Below, piece by piece: positions 36,488 through 45,309 of a stretch of 64,000 bases of DNA. Source of the DNA: Archangium lipolyticum (GTDB taxonomy: Bacteria; Myxococcota; Myxococcia; Myxococcales; Myxococcaceae); contig NZ_JANKBZ010000003.1 of the NCBI RefSeq assembly GCF_024623785.1, positions 248,001 to 312,000 of the forward strand, given 5' to 3'. A program made the position numbers and the translations under genes. The first letter of the stretch is position 1. Each line of letters begins with the position of its first letter. The notes beneath the pieces were generated by a model, which worked only from the letters and a program-made list of their open reading frames with translations, was not told the origin of the DNA and made no database searches.

Positions 36488-37362
36488 TGGTGACGGACCG
36501 GCTGCGACAGCTCGGACTGGAGGTACGGGGCGAGGGAGAAGGCCTGGAGGCGACCCTCGTCCTGACCGAGCCCCTGTCCCATCCGGAGGGCTCCCGCGAG
36601 GTGGAGCGGGTGGCCTTCCAGGTGCGGGAGGAGCGTCTGGTCCCCGTGTCGCCGCCGGAGGTGGTGGGGCTGCGTCCCATCGTGCTCGGCGCGGTGCGGG
36701 AGGCACGAGAGGTGGAGGCGGAAGTGGCCGACGCCTTCAACGAGCACCTCTTCCACGTGCAGCGGCGTACGGTGGAGTTGCGGGCGCTGGGATTGGCCCC
36801 CCAGGTGGATCCGGTGTCGCTGGTCCTCTCCGCGCGGTTGGAGGAGCACGGGCTGGCGGTGACGCTGATGGCGGATCGTCAGGGCAACTTCCAGGTGTCG
36901 AGCGCGGCGCGGAACGGGCAGCCCCTGCCGGTCCCCCCCGGGCACGGCTTCGAGCTGTCCGAGTTCCGTGAGCGGGGCGCGCTGGTGGGTTACCTGGCCG
37001 CCCTCTTCGGGGAGCAGGGCCCCGCGGAGGCGTCGCGGACGCAGCGGCCCGGGGCGGCGGGGGAGGGCCTGGTCCGCTTCTCGGAGATCCTCCGGGCCTT
37101 TGGCGAGGGGGCGGTCGTGCCCCCGAGGAGCGGGCTGGAGCTGCTGGTGCTGCTCGAAGTAGAGGGCCGACCCTACCGTTTCGCGGTGGCGCGCGTGGCC
37201 GGACGCACCTTCCGGGGGCTGCTGGCCGGGGGGCAGGGCAAGGTATGGGCGGAACGTTTCGAACTGGATGATTTCCCCGGAGTCGTCCCGCTGGTGGCGG
37301 AGCTGCTGAAGGTCTCCGCCGAGGCCGTGAAGCTGGTCGGCTCGGGCGCTCCACAGGAGTAA
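36487..37362 (+). CDS. conserved hypothetical protein
   Basis: 291 residues, no signal peptide or membrane segment. Composition is rich in Leu, Val, Arg and Glu, with a GHGFELSEFRERGALVGYL segment mid-way. No family recognised. Its ATG overlaps the stop of the acyl-CoA dehydrogenase and its own stop is 5 bases before MeaB, so it is translated within the same operon and may serve the same pathway. Confidence 0.72.
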   Translation: MVTDRLRQLGLEVRGEGEGLEATLVLTEPLSHPEGSREVERVAFQVREERLVPVSPPEVVGLRPIVLGAVREAREVEAEVADAFNEHLFHVQRRTVELRALGLAPQVDPVSLVLSARLEEHGLAVTLMADRQGNFQVSSAARNGQPLPVPPGHGFELSEFRERGALVGYLAALFGEQGPAEASRTQRPGAAGEGLVRFSEILRAFGEGAVVPPRSGLELLVLLEVEGRPYRFAVARVAGRTFRGLLAGGQGKVWAERFELDDFPGVVPLVAELLKVSAEAVKLVGSGAPQE

Positions 37363-37367
37363 GGGTT

Positions 37368-38411
37368 TTGGCAAAGGCGAGTGCGAGTCTCTCCCAGAGG
37401 GTTCTGCAGGGCGATGTGCGGGCCGCGTCGCGTCTGATGCGCAACATCGATGATGGCGAGCCGGAGGCCACCGAGTCCCTGCGCGAGTTGTTCCCGAAGA
37501 CGGGGAAGGCCTACATCATCGGCATCACCGGCTCGCCGGGCGCGGGCAAGTCCACGCTGACGGATCGGCTCATCGCCCACCTGCGCAAGGCGGGGAAGAC
37601 GGTGGGCGTCATCGCGGTGGATCCCACCAGCCCCTTCACGGGTGGCGCCATCCTGGGCGATCGCATCCGCATGCAGGATCACGCCACGGATCCGGGCGTC
37701 TTCATCCGCTCGCTGGCCACGCGTGGGAACCTGGGCGGCCTGTCGCGCGCCACGGGCGACTGCATCCGGGTGATGGACGCCATGGGACGCGACGTCATCA
37801 TCGTGGAGACGGTGGGCGTGGGGCAGGATGAGATCGACATCGCCCAGATGGCGCACACCACCATCGTGGTGACGGTGCCGGGCATGGGCGACGACATCCA
37901 GGCCATCAAGGCGGGCATCCTCGAGGTGGCGGATCTCTTCGCGGTGAACAAGGCCGACCTGGACGGGGCGGACCGGGTGGTGCGCGAACTGCGGATGATG
38001 CTGGAGCTGCGCCACGCGGTGAAGGCGCCGCCCATGGACCATGACGCCCACCACCGCATGGTGATTGCCAAGGCCCAGGGGACGCACGTGGAGGAGCCGG
38101 CGGGGCCTCGCGAGTGGGAGCCGCCCATCCTCAAGGTGATGGCCGCGAGGGATCAGGGCGTGGCCGAGCTGGTGAAGGGCATCGAGGAGCACCGGGCCTT
38201 CCTGGAGGAGACGGGCCAGCGCAAGCAGAAGGAGCGCAACCGGGCGGCGGCGCAGTTCGTGGCCCTGCTGCGCGAGCGGCTGCTGAGCAGCGCGCTGGCG
38301 CGGCTCGAGCGCGAGCGTGGTCAGTTGGACGAGGTGGCCGGGCGCATCGCCGAGCGCCAGGCGGATCCCTACGCGCTCGCCGAGGAGCTCGCGAGCCAGC
38401 TCTCGGAGTAG
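37368..38411 (+). CDS. meaB: methylmalonyl-CoA mutase-associated GTPase MeaB
   Basis: 347 residues of the G3E-family GTPases. Walker A is GSPGAGKST (55-63), a DPTSPFTGGAILGDRIRM segment is diagnostic of MeaB/ArgK, ETVGVGQDE forms the G3 region and NKADL the G4 motif. MeaB protects and reactivates the B12-dependent methylmalonyl-CoA mutase. The start is TTG at 37368 with AGGAG eight bases upstream. The mutase itself is outside the window; the neighbouring carboxylase would supply methylmalonyl-CoA. Confidence 0.93.
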   Translation: MAKASASLSQRVLQGDVRAASRLMRNIDDGEPEATESLRELFPKTGKAYIIGITGSPGAGKSTLTDRLIAHLRKAGKTVGVIAVDPTSPFTGGAILGDRIRMQDHATDPGVFIRSLATRGNLGGLSRATGDCIRVMDAMGRDVIIVETVGVGQDEIDIAQMAHTTIVVTVPGMGDDIQAIKAGILEVADLFAVNKADLDGADRVVRELRMMLELRHAVKAPPMDHDAHHRMVIAKAQGTHVEEPAGPREWEPPILKVMAARDQGVAELVKGIEEHRAFLEETGQRKQKERNRAAAQFVALLRERLLSSALARLERERGQLDEVAGRIAERQADPYALAEELASQLSE

Positions 38412-38414
38412 GCC

Positions 38415-39215
38415 GTGGCGATGCAACCCGAAGAGTGCGTGCGGGTGCTGGAACAGCGGCTCGGGACGACGTTCTGCCGTCCCGAGCTGGCTCGCACCGC
38501 GTTGACCCACAAGACCTACGTCAACGAGCGTCCCAACGAGGGATTGCAGGACAACCAGCGGTTGGAGTTCCTCGGTGACGCGGTGGTGAACCTGGTCATC
38601 GCCCACCGTCTGATGGATCGCTTCCCCAACGCCGACGAGGGCGAGCTGTCGAGGCTGCGGGCCCGCGTCGTCGACGAGAAGGGGCTGACCCGGGTGGCGC
38701 GCCGGCTGGAGCTGGGCGAGCTGCTGCTGCTCGGGCGGGGCGAGGACCGCCACGGGGGCCGGGACAAGAGCTCCATCCTCGCCGACGCGGTCGAGGCCAT
38801 CATGGCCGCGGTGTACCTCTGCTCCGGCCTGGACAAGGTCCGGGAACTGGTGGAGCTGCACTTCTCCGAGCTCCTGGACGAGGTGACGCTGTCGCTCGTC
38901 CGGGACTTCAAGACGCAGTTGCAGGAGATCGTCCAGGAGCGCCTCAAGGTGCCGCCCCGCTACCAGGTGGTCTCCGAGTCGGGGCCCGAGCACCAGAAGA
39001 CCTTCGAGGTGGAGGTGAGCATCGGTCCGGACCCGTACGCCCGGGCCTCCGGGCACAGCAAGCGGGACGCGGAGCAGTCGGCGGCCCACCTCGCCCTGGA
39101 GCTGTTCGAGCAGCGGTGGCAGGCGGGGCAGGTCACCGGGCAGCAGCCGGCGCCCGCCCCCCCGGCCCCCCAGCAGGCACCCTCCCCGGGTCCGAAGGAC
39201 GACACCCAGGGCTGA
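38415..39215 (+). CDS. rnc: ribonuclease III
   Basis: 266 residues. The RNase III signature NQRLEFLGDAVV (47-58) supplies Glu51 and Asp55, and ADAVEAIMAAVYL supplies Asp124 and Glu127 for metal binding. A double-stranded RNA-binding domain follows (about 160-230), then a Pro/Gln-rich tail not found in most homologues. The first signature Glu is Gln48, a variant seen in other bacteria. GTG at 38415 lies seven bases after GGAG; an ATG at 38421 is the alternative. The rnc-era order is widely conserved. Confidence 0.93.
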   Translation: MAMQPEECVRVLEQRLGTTFCRPELARTALTHKTYVNERPNEGLQDNQRLEFLGDAVVNLVIAHRLMDRFPNADEGELSRLRARVVDEKGLTRVARRLELGELLLLGRGEDRHGGRDKSSILADAVEAIMAAVYLCSGLDKVRELVELHFSELLDEVTLSLVRDFKTQLQEIVQERLKVPPRYQVVSESGPEHQKTFEVEVSIGPDPYARASGHSKRDAEQSAAHLALELFEQRWQAGQVTGQQPAPAPPAPQQAPSPGPKDDTQG

Positions 39216-39382
39216 AACTGCTTGGCCGCCCCGGGGTCGAGGAATAAGGTCCCGCCCCCATTCGTGTGTTTTCGACCTGGGAGGCAGCCTCCGCTGTTGT
39301 TGTATGTCGTTCCGTGCGGTTCCTGGGGATCCTCCGCCGAGGTGGGGGCTTCCTGATCACCTTCGACCTTCGAAGCTTTTAG

Positions 39383-40327
39383 ATGGCTCCACAGCAGACA
39401 CACCGCAGCGGGTTCGCCGCGCTCATTGGCCGTCCCAACGTGGGCAAGAGCACGCTGCTCAATCAACTGACTGGCGAGAAGCTCGCCATCGTCTCTCCCA
39501 AGCCGCAGACGACCCGGAACCGGATTCTGGGCGTGGTGACGCGGCCGGAGGGGCAGGTGGCCTTCCTCGACACGCCCGGCATCCACCAGGCCAAGGGTGA
39601 GCTCAACCGTTACATGGTGGACGTGGCCCTGCAGGCGGCCGACGAGGTGGACCTGGTCCTCTTCGTCGTCGAGCCGACGGGCTCGGACAAACCCGAGGTG
39701 AGCCCGGGCAACCGGTTCATCCTCGAGCGGCTGCAGAAGGCGGGCAAGCCCACCTTCCTGGTCATCAACAAGATCGACACGGTGCCCAAGCCGGTGCTGC
39801 TGCCGCTCATCGACCTATACCGCAACGAGTTCCCCTTCGCCGAGGTGGTGCCCATCTCCGCGAAGGAGGACGACGGGGTGGAGAATCTCTTCCAGGCGGT
39901 GCTCCAGCACCTGCCCGAGGGAGAGCCGCTCTTCCCCGAGGACGTGCTCACGGATCAGGCGGAGAAGACCCTGGTGGCGGAGTACATCCGCGAGCAGGTG
40001 CTCCGGCACTGCCGGCAGGAGATTCCGTACTCGACGGCGGTCCTGGTGGACTTCTTCGACGAGTCCGAGCGCGAGCCACCGCCTGGAACGCCCCCCGGCA
40101 AGTTGGCGGGCCTCATCCGGATCGCCGCCTCCATCTACGTGGAGCGCGACAGCCAGAAGGCCATCATCATCGGGAAACAGGGGCAGATGCTGAAGACGAT
40201 CGGGACGGACGCGCGCAAATCCATCCAGCGGTTGCTGGGGGCGCACGTGTACCTCTCGCTACGGGTCCGGGTGGAGCCTCGCTGGAGCGAGCGTCCCGAG
40301 GGCCTCAAGAAGTTGGGTTACGAGTAG
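39383..40327 (+). CDS. era: GTPase Era
   Basis: 314 residues. G1 is GRPNVGKST (16-24), G3 DTPGIH, G4 NKID; the C-terminal KH domain has the IIGKQGQMLKTIG motif that binds the 3' end of 16S rRNA. Era assists maturation of the small ribosomal subunit. It lies 167 bases after rnc and 6 bases before der. Confidence 0.97.
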   Translation: MAPQQTHRSGFAALIGRPNVGKSTLLNQLTGEKLAIVSPKPQTTRNRILGVVTRPEGQVAFLDTPGIHQAKGELNRYMVDVALQAADEVDLVLFVVEPTGSDKPEVSPGNRFILERLQKAGKPTFLVINKIDTVPKPVLLPLIDLYRNEFPFAEVVPISAKEDDGVENLFQAVLQHLPEGEPLFPEDVLTDQAEKTLVAEYIREQVLRHCRQEIPYSTAVLVDFFDESEREPPPGTPPGKLAGLIRIAASIYVERDSQKAIIIGKQGQMLKTIGTDARKSIQRLLGAHVYLSLRVRVEPRWSERPEGLKKLGYE

Positions 40328-40333
40328 GAAGCC

Positions 40334-41800
40334 ATGAAGCCTCTGGTCGCCATCGTGGGACGCCCCAACGTGGGCAAATCCACGCTCTTCAATCGCCTCG
40401 CCAGGCGCCGCATCGCCCTGGTGGAGGACATCCCCGGAGTCACCCGCGACCGCCATTACTGGGACGTGGAGTACGACGACCGGGAGCTCACCATCATCGA
40501 CACGGGCGGATTCGTGCCCGGGGAGAAGGACTCCCTGCTGCAGCAGGTGCGCGAGCAGGCGCAGCTGGCGGTGGAGGAATGTGACGTCATCGTCTTCGTG
40601 ACGGACGCGCGCGCCGGCCTGACGGCGGCGGACCAGGAGGTCGCCACCTACCTGCGCCAGAGCGGCAAGCCGGTGGTGGTGGCCGCCAACAAGCTGGACA
40701 GCGAGTCGCAGTCCGTCCAGGCGCACGCCGCCGAGTTCTTCAAGCTGGGGCTGGGCGACGTGTTCCCCATCTCGGCCGAGCACGGCCTGGGCGTGGGCAC
40801 GATGATGGAGACGGTGGTGGGCAAGCTGCCTCCGCTGACTCCGGAGGAGCTCGAGGCCCGGAAGAAGGCCCGGGAGCGCGAGGAGGCCGAGGAGGAGTGG
40901 GGCGAGCGGGAAGGGGAGGAGGGCGAGGAGGAGGCCCCCGCCGAGCCGGAGGAGGAGCGTCCCATCCGGGTGGCCATCATCGGCCGGCCGAACGTGGGCA
41001 AGAGCACCCTGGTCAACGCGCTGCTGAAGGAGAAGCGGGTGGTGGCCAGCGAGATTCCGGGCACCACGCGGGATCCGATCGACTCCGAGCTGACGTACAA
41101 GAAGCGCCAGGTCATCCTCACGGACACGGCGGGCATCCGGCGCAAGAAGACGATCGCGCACCGGGTGGAGCAGTTCTCGGTGGTGGCGGCGCTCAAGGCG
41201 ATGGAGCGCAGCGACGTGGCGGTGCTGTTGATGGACGCCACGGAGCCCGCGGTGGACCAGGACGCGAAGCTGGCCGGCATCGCCGAGGAGAAGGGCCGCG
41301 CGCTGGTCATCGTGGTGAACAAGTGGGATCTCATCAGCGAGGACAAGCGCAAGCAGGAGATCTTCCGTGAGGATCTCAAGCACGCGCTGAAGTTCGTGGG
41401 GTACGCGCCCATCGTGTTCACCTCGGCGCTCACCGGCTCGAAGGTGGAGAAGGTGCTGGAGCTGGCGGTGGAGCTGGCGGACCAGTTCCGCTACCGGGCG
41501 CCCACGCCGCAGCTCAACCGGCTGTTGTCGCACATCGAGGAGAGCCACCCGGCCCCCATCGTGGGCCGAGGTCCACTCCGGGTGTACTACATGGCCCAGG
41601 TAGGGACGGCACCCCCGACCTTCGCGATCACGACGAACCGGCCGGACGCGGTGCCGGACATGTACAAGCGGTACATCACCAACCAGCTGCGCAAGACGTT
41701 CGACTTGAGAGTGCCCCTCCGGCTGCTGTTCCGCGAGAGGCCTGGCAAGGCGAAGCGGGAGGCGCGGAAGAGACCCAAGAAGCAGGCCGGGAAGCATTGA
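40334..41800 (+). CDS. der: ribosome biogenesis GTPase Der
   Basis: 488 residues with two consecutive G domains, each opening with GRPNVGKST (about 9-17 and 217-225), with DTGG/NKLD in the first and DTAG/NKWD in the second, then a C-terminal KH-like domain. The linker between the G domains (about 175-208) is an unusually long, almost purely acidic Glu-rich stretch. Der acts in 50S subunit assembly. ATG follows the era stop by 6 bases. Confidence 0.97.
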   Translation: MKPLVAIVGRPNVGKSTLFNRLARRRIALVEDIPGVTRDRHYWDVEYDDRELTIIDTGGFVPGEKDSLLQQVREQAQLAVEECDVIVFVTDARAGLTAADQEVATYLRQSGKPVVVAANKLDSESQSVQAHAAEFFKLGLGDVFPISAEHGLGVGTMMETVVGKLPPLTPEELEARKKAREREEAEEEWGEREGEEGEEEAPAEPEEERPIRVAIIGRPNVGKSTLVNALLKEKRVVASEIPGTTRDPIDSELTYKKRQVILTDTAGIRRKKTIAHRVEQFSVVAALKAMERSDVAVLLMDATEPAVDQDAKLAGIAEEKGRALVIVVNKWDLISEDKRKQEIFREDLKHALKFVGYAPIVFTSALTGSKVEKVLELAVELADQFRYRAPTPQLNRLLSHIEESHPAPIVGRGPLRVYYMAQVGTAPPTFAITTNRPDAVPDMYKRYITNQLRKTFDLRVPLRLLFRERPGKAKREARKRPKKQAGKH

Positions 41801-41879
41801 GGGCAGTCCGCGTTGACACTGCTGGTGCGCGCTCCGTAGATTGCGCGCCCTTCGACCCTGTAGAGAGGTGCGAACCACC

Positions 41880-42689
41880 GTGGCCCAGAAGTCAGAGAAG
41901 ATGACGAAGCAGGAGCTGCGTGCTCCGGATGCCTTCCAGCTGTATGGCGCCGAGGCGAGCGACTGGCTGATGAAGCGGCGGCAGCTCATCGGCACCGCGG
42001 TGGCCGTGCTGATCGTAGGCGGGCTGGTCGCCGCGCTGGTGCAGTACTTCAGCAACCGGAGCGAGGAGCGTGCCTCCAAGCAGCTCGGCCAGGCGCTGGA
42101 AGTGATGACGCGTCCGGTGATCGTGACGAACGAGCAGCTGCAGGCCCCCGAGGGCGAGCAGCCTCCGTTCAAGTCCGACAAGGAGAAGGACGAGGCCATC
42201 GTCAAGTCGCTCACGGACTTCCGTGCGGCGAACAAGGGCACGGAGGCCGCGGTGACGGCGGCGCTGCCGCTGGGCAAGGCCGAGTACCGGCTGGGCAACC
42301 ACGACGGCGCGCTGGCGGCCTTCGGCGAGTACATCAAGGAGGCCCCGAAGGACGAGCCCCTGCTGGCCTCGGCCTACGAGGGCCAGGGCTACGCCCACGA
42401 GGCCAAGGGACAGCTGGACCAGGCGCTCGAGTCCTTCAAGGGCATGGCGAAGGTGGAGTCGGGTGAGTTCCTCCAGGGGATGGGCCAGTACCACCAGGCG
42501 CGCATCCTCGTGGCGCAGGGCAAGAAGGACGAGGCGGCGCAGATCCTGGCGGATCTGAAGGCCTCGCAGGCCACCACGGCGGCGGGACGGCTGGCCACCG
42601 AGCGGCTGGCGGTGCTCGCGGCGCAGGGCGTGAAGGTGCCCGAGCCGAAGACGCCTCCGGCGGCCGCCCAGACGCAGGACGCGGGGTAA
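41880..42689 (+). CDS. YfgM-like membrane-anchored TPR protein
   Basis: 269 residues. One transmembrane segment (LIGTAVAVLIVGGLVAALV, about 36-54) follows a short cytoplasmic N-terminus; the rest is periplasmic helical repeats (GNHDGALAAFGEYIKEAPKD, GQLDQALESFKGM, GKKDEAAQILADL) as in YfgM. In E. coli YfgM works with the SecYEG/periplasmic chaperone network and is encoded beside bamB and der, the same neighbours as here. GTG at 41880 is preceded by GAGAGG; an internal ATG at 41901 is possible. Confidence 0.82.
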   Translation: MAQKSEKMTKQELRAPDAFQLYGAEASDWLMKRRQLIGTAVAVLIVGGLVAALVQYFSNRSEERASKQLGQALEVMTRPVIVTNEQLQAPEGEQPPFKSDKEKDEAIVKSLTDFRAANKGTEAAVTAALPLGKAEYRLGNHDGALAAFGEYIKEAPKDEPLLASAYEGQGYAHEAKGQLDQALESFKGMAKVESGEFLQGMGQYHQARILVAQGKKDEAAQILADLKASQATTAAGRLATERLAVLAAQGVKVPEPKTPPAAAQTQDAG

Positions 42690-42700
42690 GACGCCCACCT

Positions 42701-43858
42701 ATGCGGATCTCCAGCGGCTGGAAGCGTTGGGTGGGTGGGCTCGCGGCGGCGAGTCTGCTCGGTGCATGCAGCGCGGTGCCGGTGTACGGCAACCCGGTCA
42801 CCTCCGCTCCGAAGCAGCCGCCACACCACTACTTCTCGGTGGATTGGTGGACGCAGCTCGTCAGTCCCTCGCTGCTCGAGTACGCGCCGCGCGAGGACGC
42901 GCGGCCGGCGTACGACGAGAAGAACGAGCGCGTCATCGTGCTCACCCGGGACGGGCTCGTGCGCAGCCTCGGTGCCGAGGGCCAGGAAGCCTGGCGGTTC
43001 AAGGTGGGCAACCGCTTCTACGCGGGCGCGACGGTGGACGACGGCATCGTCTACGTGCCGAGCACGGACGGTGTGCTGTACGCGCTGGACGCGAAGACGG
43101 GCGAGCCCCGATGGAAGTACGCGGCGGGCGAGGCCCTGGCCACGGAGCCGGTGCTCACGAACGAGCTGGTGCTGGTGGCCTCGCAGAGCGACACCCTGTT
43201 CGCGGTGAAGCGGGCCACGGGTGAGCTGGCGTGGTTGTACCGGAGGGATCCGCCCTCGGGCTTCACCATCCACCGGGCGTCGACGCCGGCGGTGCGCGGA
43301 CAGACGGCCTGGGTGGGGTTCTCCGACGGCACGCTGGTGTCGCTGGATCTGACGGACGGCGGCGTGAGGTGGGAGAGGTCGCTGGCCCCCAAGAGCGGGC
43401 AGTTCGTGGACGTGGACACCACGCCGGTGCTGGACGAGGCGGGCCGTGTCTACGCGGCGTCGTACTCGGGCGGCCTCTACGCGCTGGATGCCGAATCGGG
43501 CGACGTGCTGTGGACCTCGGTGGCGGAGGGAATCACCTCGCTGCTGGTGCACGGCGGGGTGGTCATGGCCGTTGGAGATGCCCGCCTGGATGCCTACCTG
43601 GCGGAGAGTGGGAAGCTCCTCTGGTCGAACCCCCTTCAGGAACGCGCGGGGCTGGAGCCGGTGTTGGTGAAGGGGATGCTCCTGGTGCCGGTACAGCGCT
43701 CGCTGCTCTTCGTGGACCCGCGGACGGGACGGGCGCGCATGGCGTGGGATCCGGGCGAGGGCGTGTCGGCGACGCCGCGGGTGGTGGGGGCGAAGGCGTA
43801 CGTGCTGTCCAACAATGGGTACCTGTACGCCCTCCGGCTGGATGGGAGGAGCGGTTGA
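42701..43858 (+). CDS. bamB: outer membrane assembly lipoprotein BamB
   Basis: 385 residues. The lipoprotein signal ends LLGAC (Cys23). The rest is a PQQ-like beta-propeller with repeats such as YALDAKTGEPRWKY, FAVKRATGELAWLY and YALDAESGDVLW. BamB supports the BamA complex in inserting beta-barrel proteins. It follows the YfgM-like gene by 11 bases; its stop overlaps the TTG start of the Nudix gene. Confidence 0.9.
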   Translation: MRISSGWKRWVGGLAAASLLGACSAVPVYGNPVTSAPKQPPHHYFSVDWWTQLVSPSLLEYAPREDARPAYDEKNERVIVLTRDGLVRSLGAEGQEAWRFKVGNRFYAGATVDDGIVYVPSTDGVLYALDAKTGEPRWKYAAGEALATEPVLTNELVLVASQSDTLFAVKRATGELAWLYRRDPPSGFTIHRASTPAVRGQTAWVGFSDGTLVSLDLTDGGVRWERSLAPKSGQFVDVDTTPVLDEAGRVYAASYSGGLYALDAESGDVLWTSVAEGITSLLVHGGVVMAVGDARLDAYLAESGKLLWSNPLQERAGLEPVLVKGMLLVPVQRSLLFVDPRTGRARMAWDPGEGVSATPRVVGAKAYVLSNNGYLYALRLDGRSG

Positions 43859-44283
43859 CGCAGGCGGCGAAGAGGACGGTCCGCGTGGTGGCCGCCCTCA
43901 TCCCCCAGCCCGGGGATGGCTCGCGGTTCCTGGTGCAGCAGCGGCTGCCAGGTGGGAGCCGGGGGTTGCTGTGGGAGTTCCCGGGCGGGAAGGTGGAGCC
44001 CGGGGAGAGCGAGCCGGAGGCGCTGGCTCGGGAGTGCCGGGAGGAGCTGGACGTGCGGCTCCAAGTGGGGAGGCGGCTATGGGCGGGGAGACACGAGTAT
44101 TCGGACCTGACGGTGGAGCTGGTGCTGTATCTGGCCCGGCTGGAGTCGGGGGAGCCGAAGACGCTGGGCGCGAACGCGTTGGCGTTCCTGACGCCGGCGG
44201 AGATGAGGGCGTTGCCCTTCTGCGAAGCGGACATCCCCCCCTTGGAGGACCTGGTGGCGGGCCGGTTGGACCTGCTGGGCTGA
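43855..44283 (+). CDS. MutT-like Nudix hydrolase
   Basis: 142 residues. The Nudix box runs from GGKVEPGESEPEAL to ARECREELDV with the metal-binding REXXEE pattern intact; WEFPGGKVEPGE is typical of (d)NTP pyrophosphohydrolases such as MutT. The start is TTG at 43855, inside the bamB stop codon, preceded four bases by GGGAGGA. Its own stop overlaps the next ATG. It probably cleans oxidised or non-canonical nucleotides. Confidence 0.88.
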   Translation: MTQAAKRTVRVVAALIPQPGDGSRFLVQQRLPGGSRGLLWEFPGGKVEPGESEPEALARECREELDVRLQVGRRLWAGRHEYSDLTVELVLYLARLESGEPKTLGANALAFLTPAEMRALPFCEADIPPLEDLVAGRLDLLG

Positions 44284-45167
44284 TGCTGCGGCGCACATTC
44301 CAGCTGATTCCGGGTGTGGGTCCCTGGAAGGAGAAGGATCTGTGGGCCCGGGGCATCCAGACCTGGGACGACTTTCCGGGCAACGGGGTGGTGCTGGGCC
44401 AGAAGCTGGACGAGGCGGCTCGCCGGCGGCTGGAACTGGCGCGCGAGGCCCTGGAGCGGCGTGACCTGAAGGGCCTGGCGGCCATGGTGCCGCAGCGCGA
44501 GCACTGGCGGCTGTACCCCGAGTTCGCGCGCGACGCGGTCTACTTCGATATCGAAACGGACGGCGCGCAGGACCAGGTTCCCACGGTGGTGGCCCTGTTC
44601 GACGAAGGCGGCCTGCGGGTCTTCATCCAGGGCCGCAACATGGACGATCTGCCGGAGGCCATGGCGGAGCGGCGGCTGTGGGTGACGTTCAATGGCTCGT
44701 GCTTCGACGTGCCGGTGCTGCGCCAGTACTTCGGCAAGCGCTTCCCGACGCCGGATGCCCATATCGACTTGCGGTTCGTGTGCCGGCGGTTGGGCATGGG
44801 CGGCGGGCTGAAGGAGATCGAGGACAAGTGGGGGCTGGCGCGGCCACCGCACATGAAGGGCGTGAACGGCTGGGACGCGGTGCTGCTGTGGCGCGCGTAC
44901 CGCGAGCGCGGAGACGTGGAGGCCCTGCGATTCCTGGTGGAGTACAACCTCTATGACTCGTTCCAGCTCCGGTCGCTGATGGACAAGGCGTACAACCGCG
45001 CGTTGGACGACCTGAACATGGACTCCGAACCGCGCGTGCCCGTCTTCGAGCGGGGCGAGCTCCTCTACGACGTGAGCCGGCTCATCCTGGAGCTGGGACC
45101 CACGGAGAGGGACTTGAGGGTGCTCGAGCGGGTGCGCGCCCAGGACCGCGATCTGCACCAGGACTGA
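44283..45167 (+). CDS. ribonuclease H-like domain protein (YprB/RNase_H_2 type)
   Basis: 294 residues. After a short helix-hairpin-like N-terminus (LIPGVGPWKEKDLWARGI) comes a DEDD-type exonuclease fold: VYFDIETDG (first Asp-Glu), FNGSCFDVPVL, and the closing NLYDSFQLRSL. This is the PF13482-like family, seen alone or beside helicases. Nucleic acid 3'-5' exonuclease activity is probable. ATG overlaps the Nudix stop, so it is cotranscribed with it. Confidence 0.83.
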   Translation: MLRRTFQLIPGVGPWKEKDLWARGIQTWDDFPGNGVVLGQKLDEAARRRLELAREALERRDLKGLAAMVPQREHWRLYPEFARDAVYFDIETDGAQDQVPTVVALFDEGGLRVFIQGRNMDDLPEAMAERRLWVTFNGSCFDVPVLRQYFGKRFPTPDAHIDLRFVCRRLGMGGGLKEIEDKWGLARPPHMKGVNGWDAVLLWRAYRERGDVEALRFLVEYNLYDSFQLRSLMDKAYNRALDDLNMDSEPRVPVFERGELLYDVSRLILELGPTERDLRVLERVRAQDRDLHQD

Positions 45168-45309
45168 GCCCTCCCTTCATCCGAGGGGAGAGGTCGGGCG
45201 GGCGTGTCAGCCCGGTCTGGTAGGGTGGCTGACGCTGGAGGTTCGGCGTCTGGGCCCTACCTCCGGTATTCCACTGGCGCGGCGTCGGCGTCGCGAAGGA
45301 GCGCCCGAG

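Noticed and set aside
36394-37374. 326-codon minus-strand frame opposite the hypothetical gene before meaB
   Set aside because: The plus-strand frame has overlapping start/stop coupling with both neighbours, while the antisense frame has no ribosome site.
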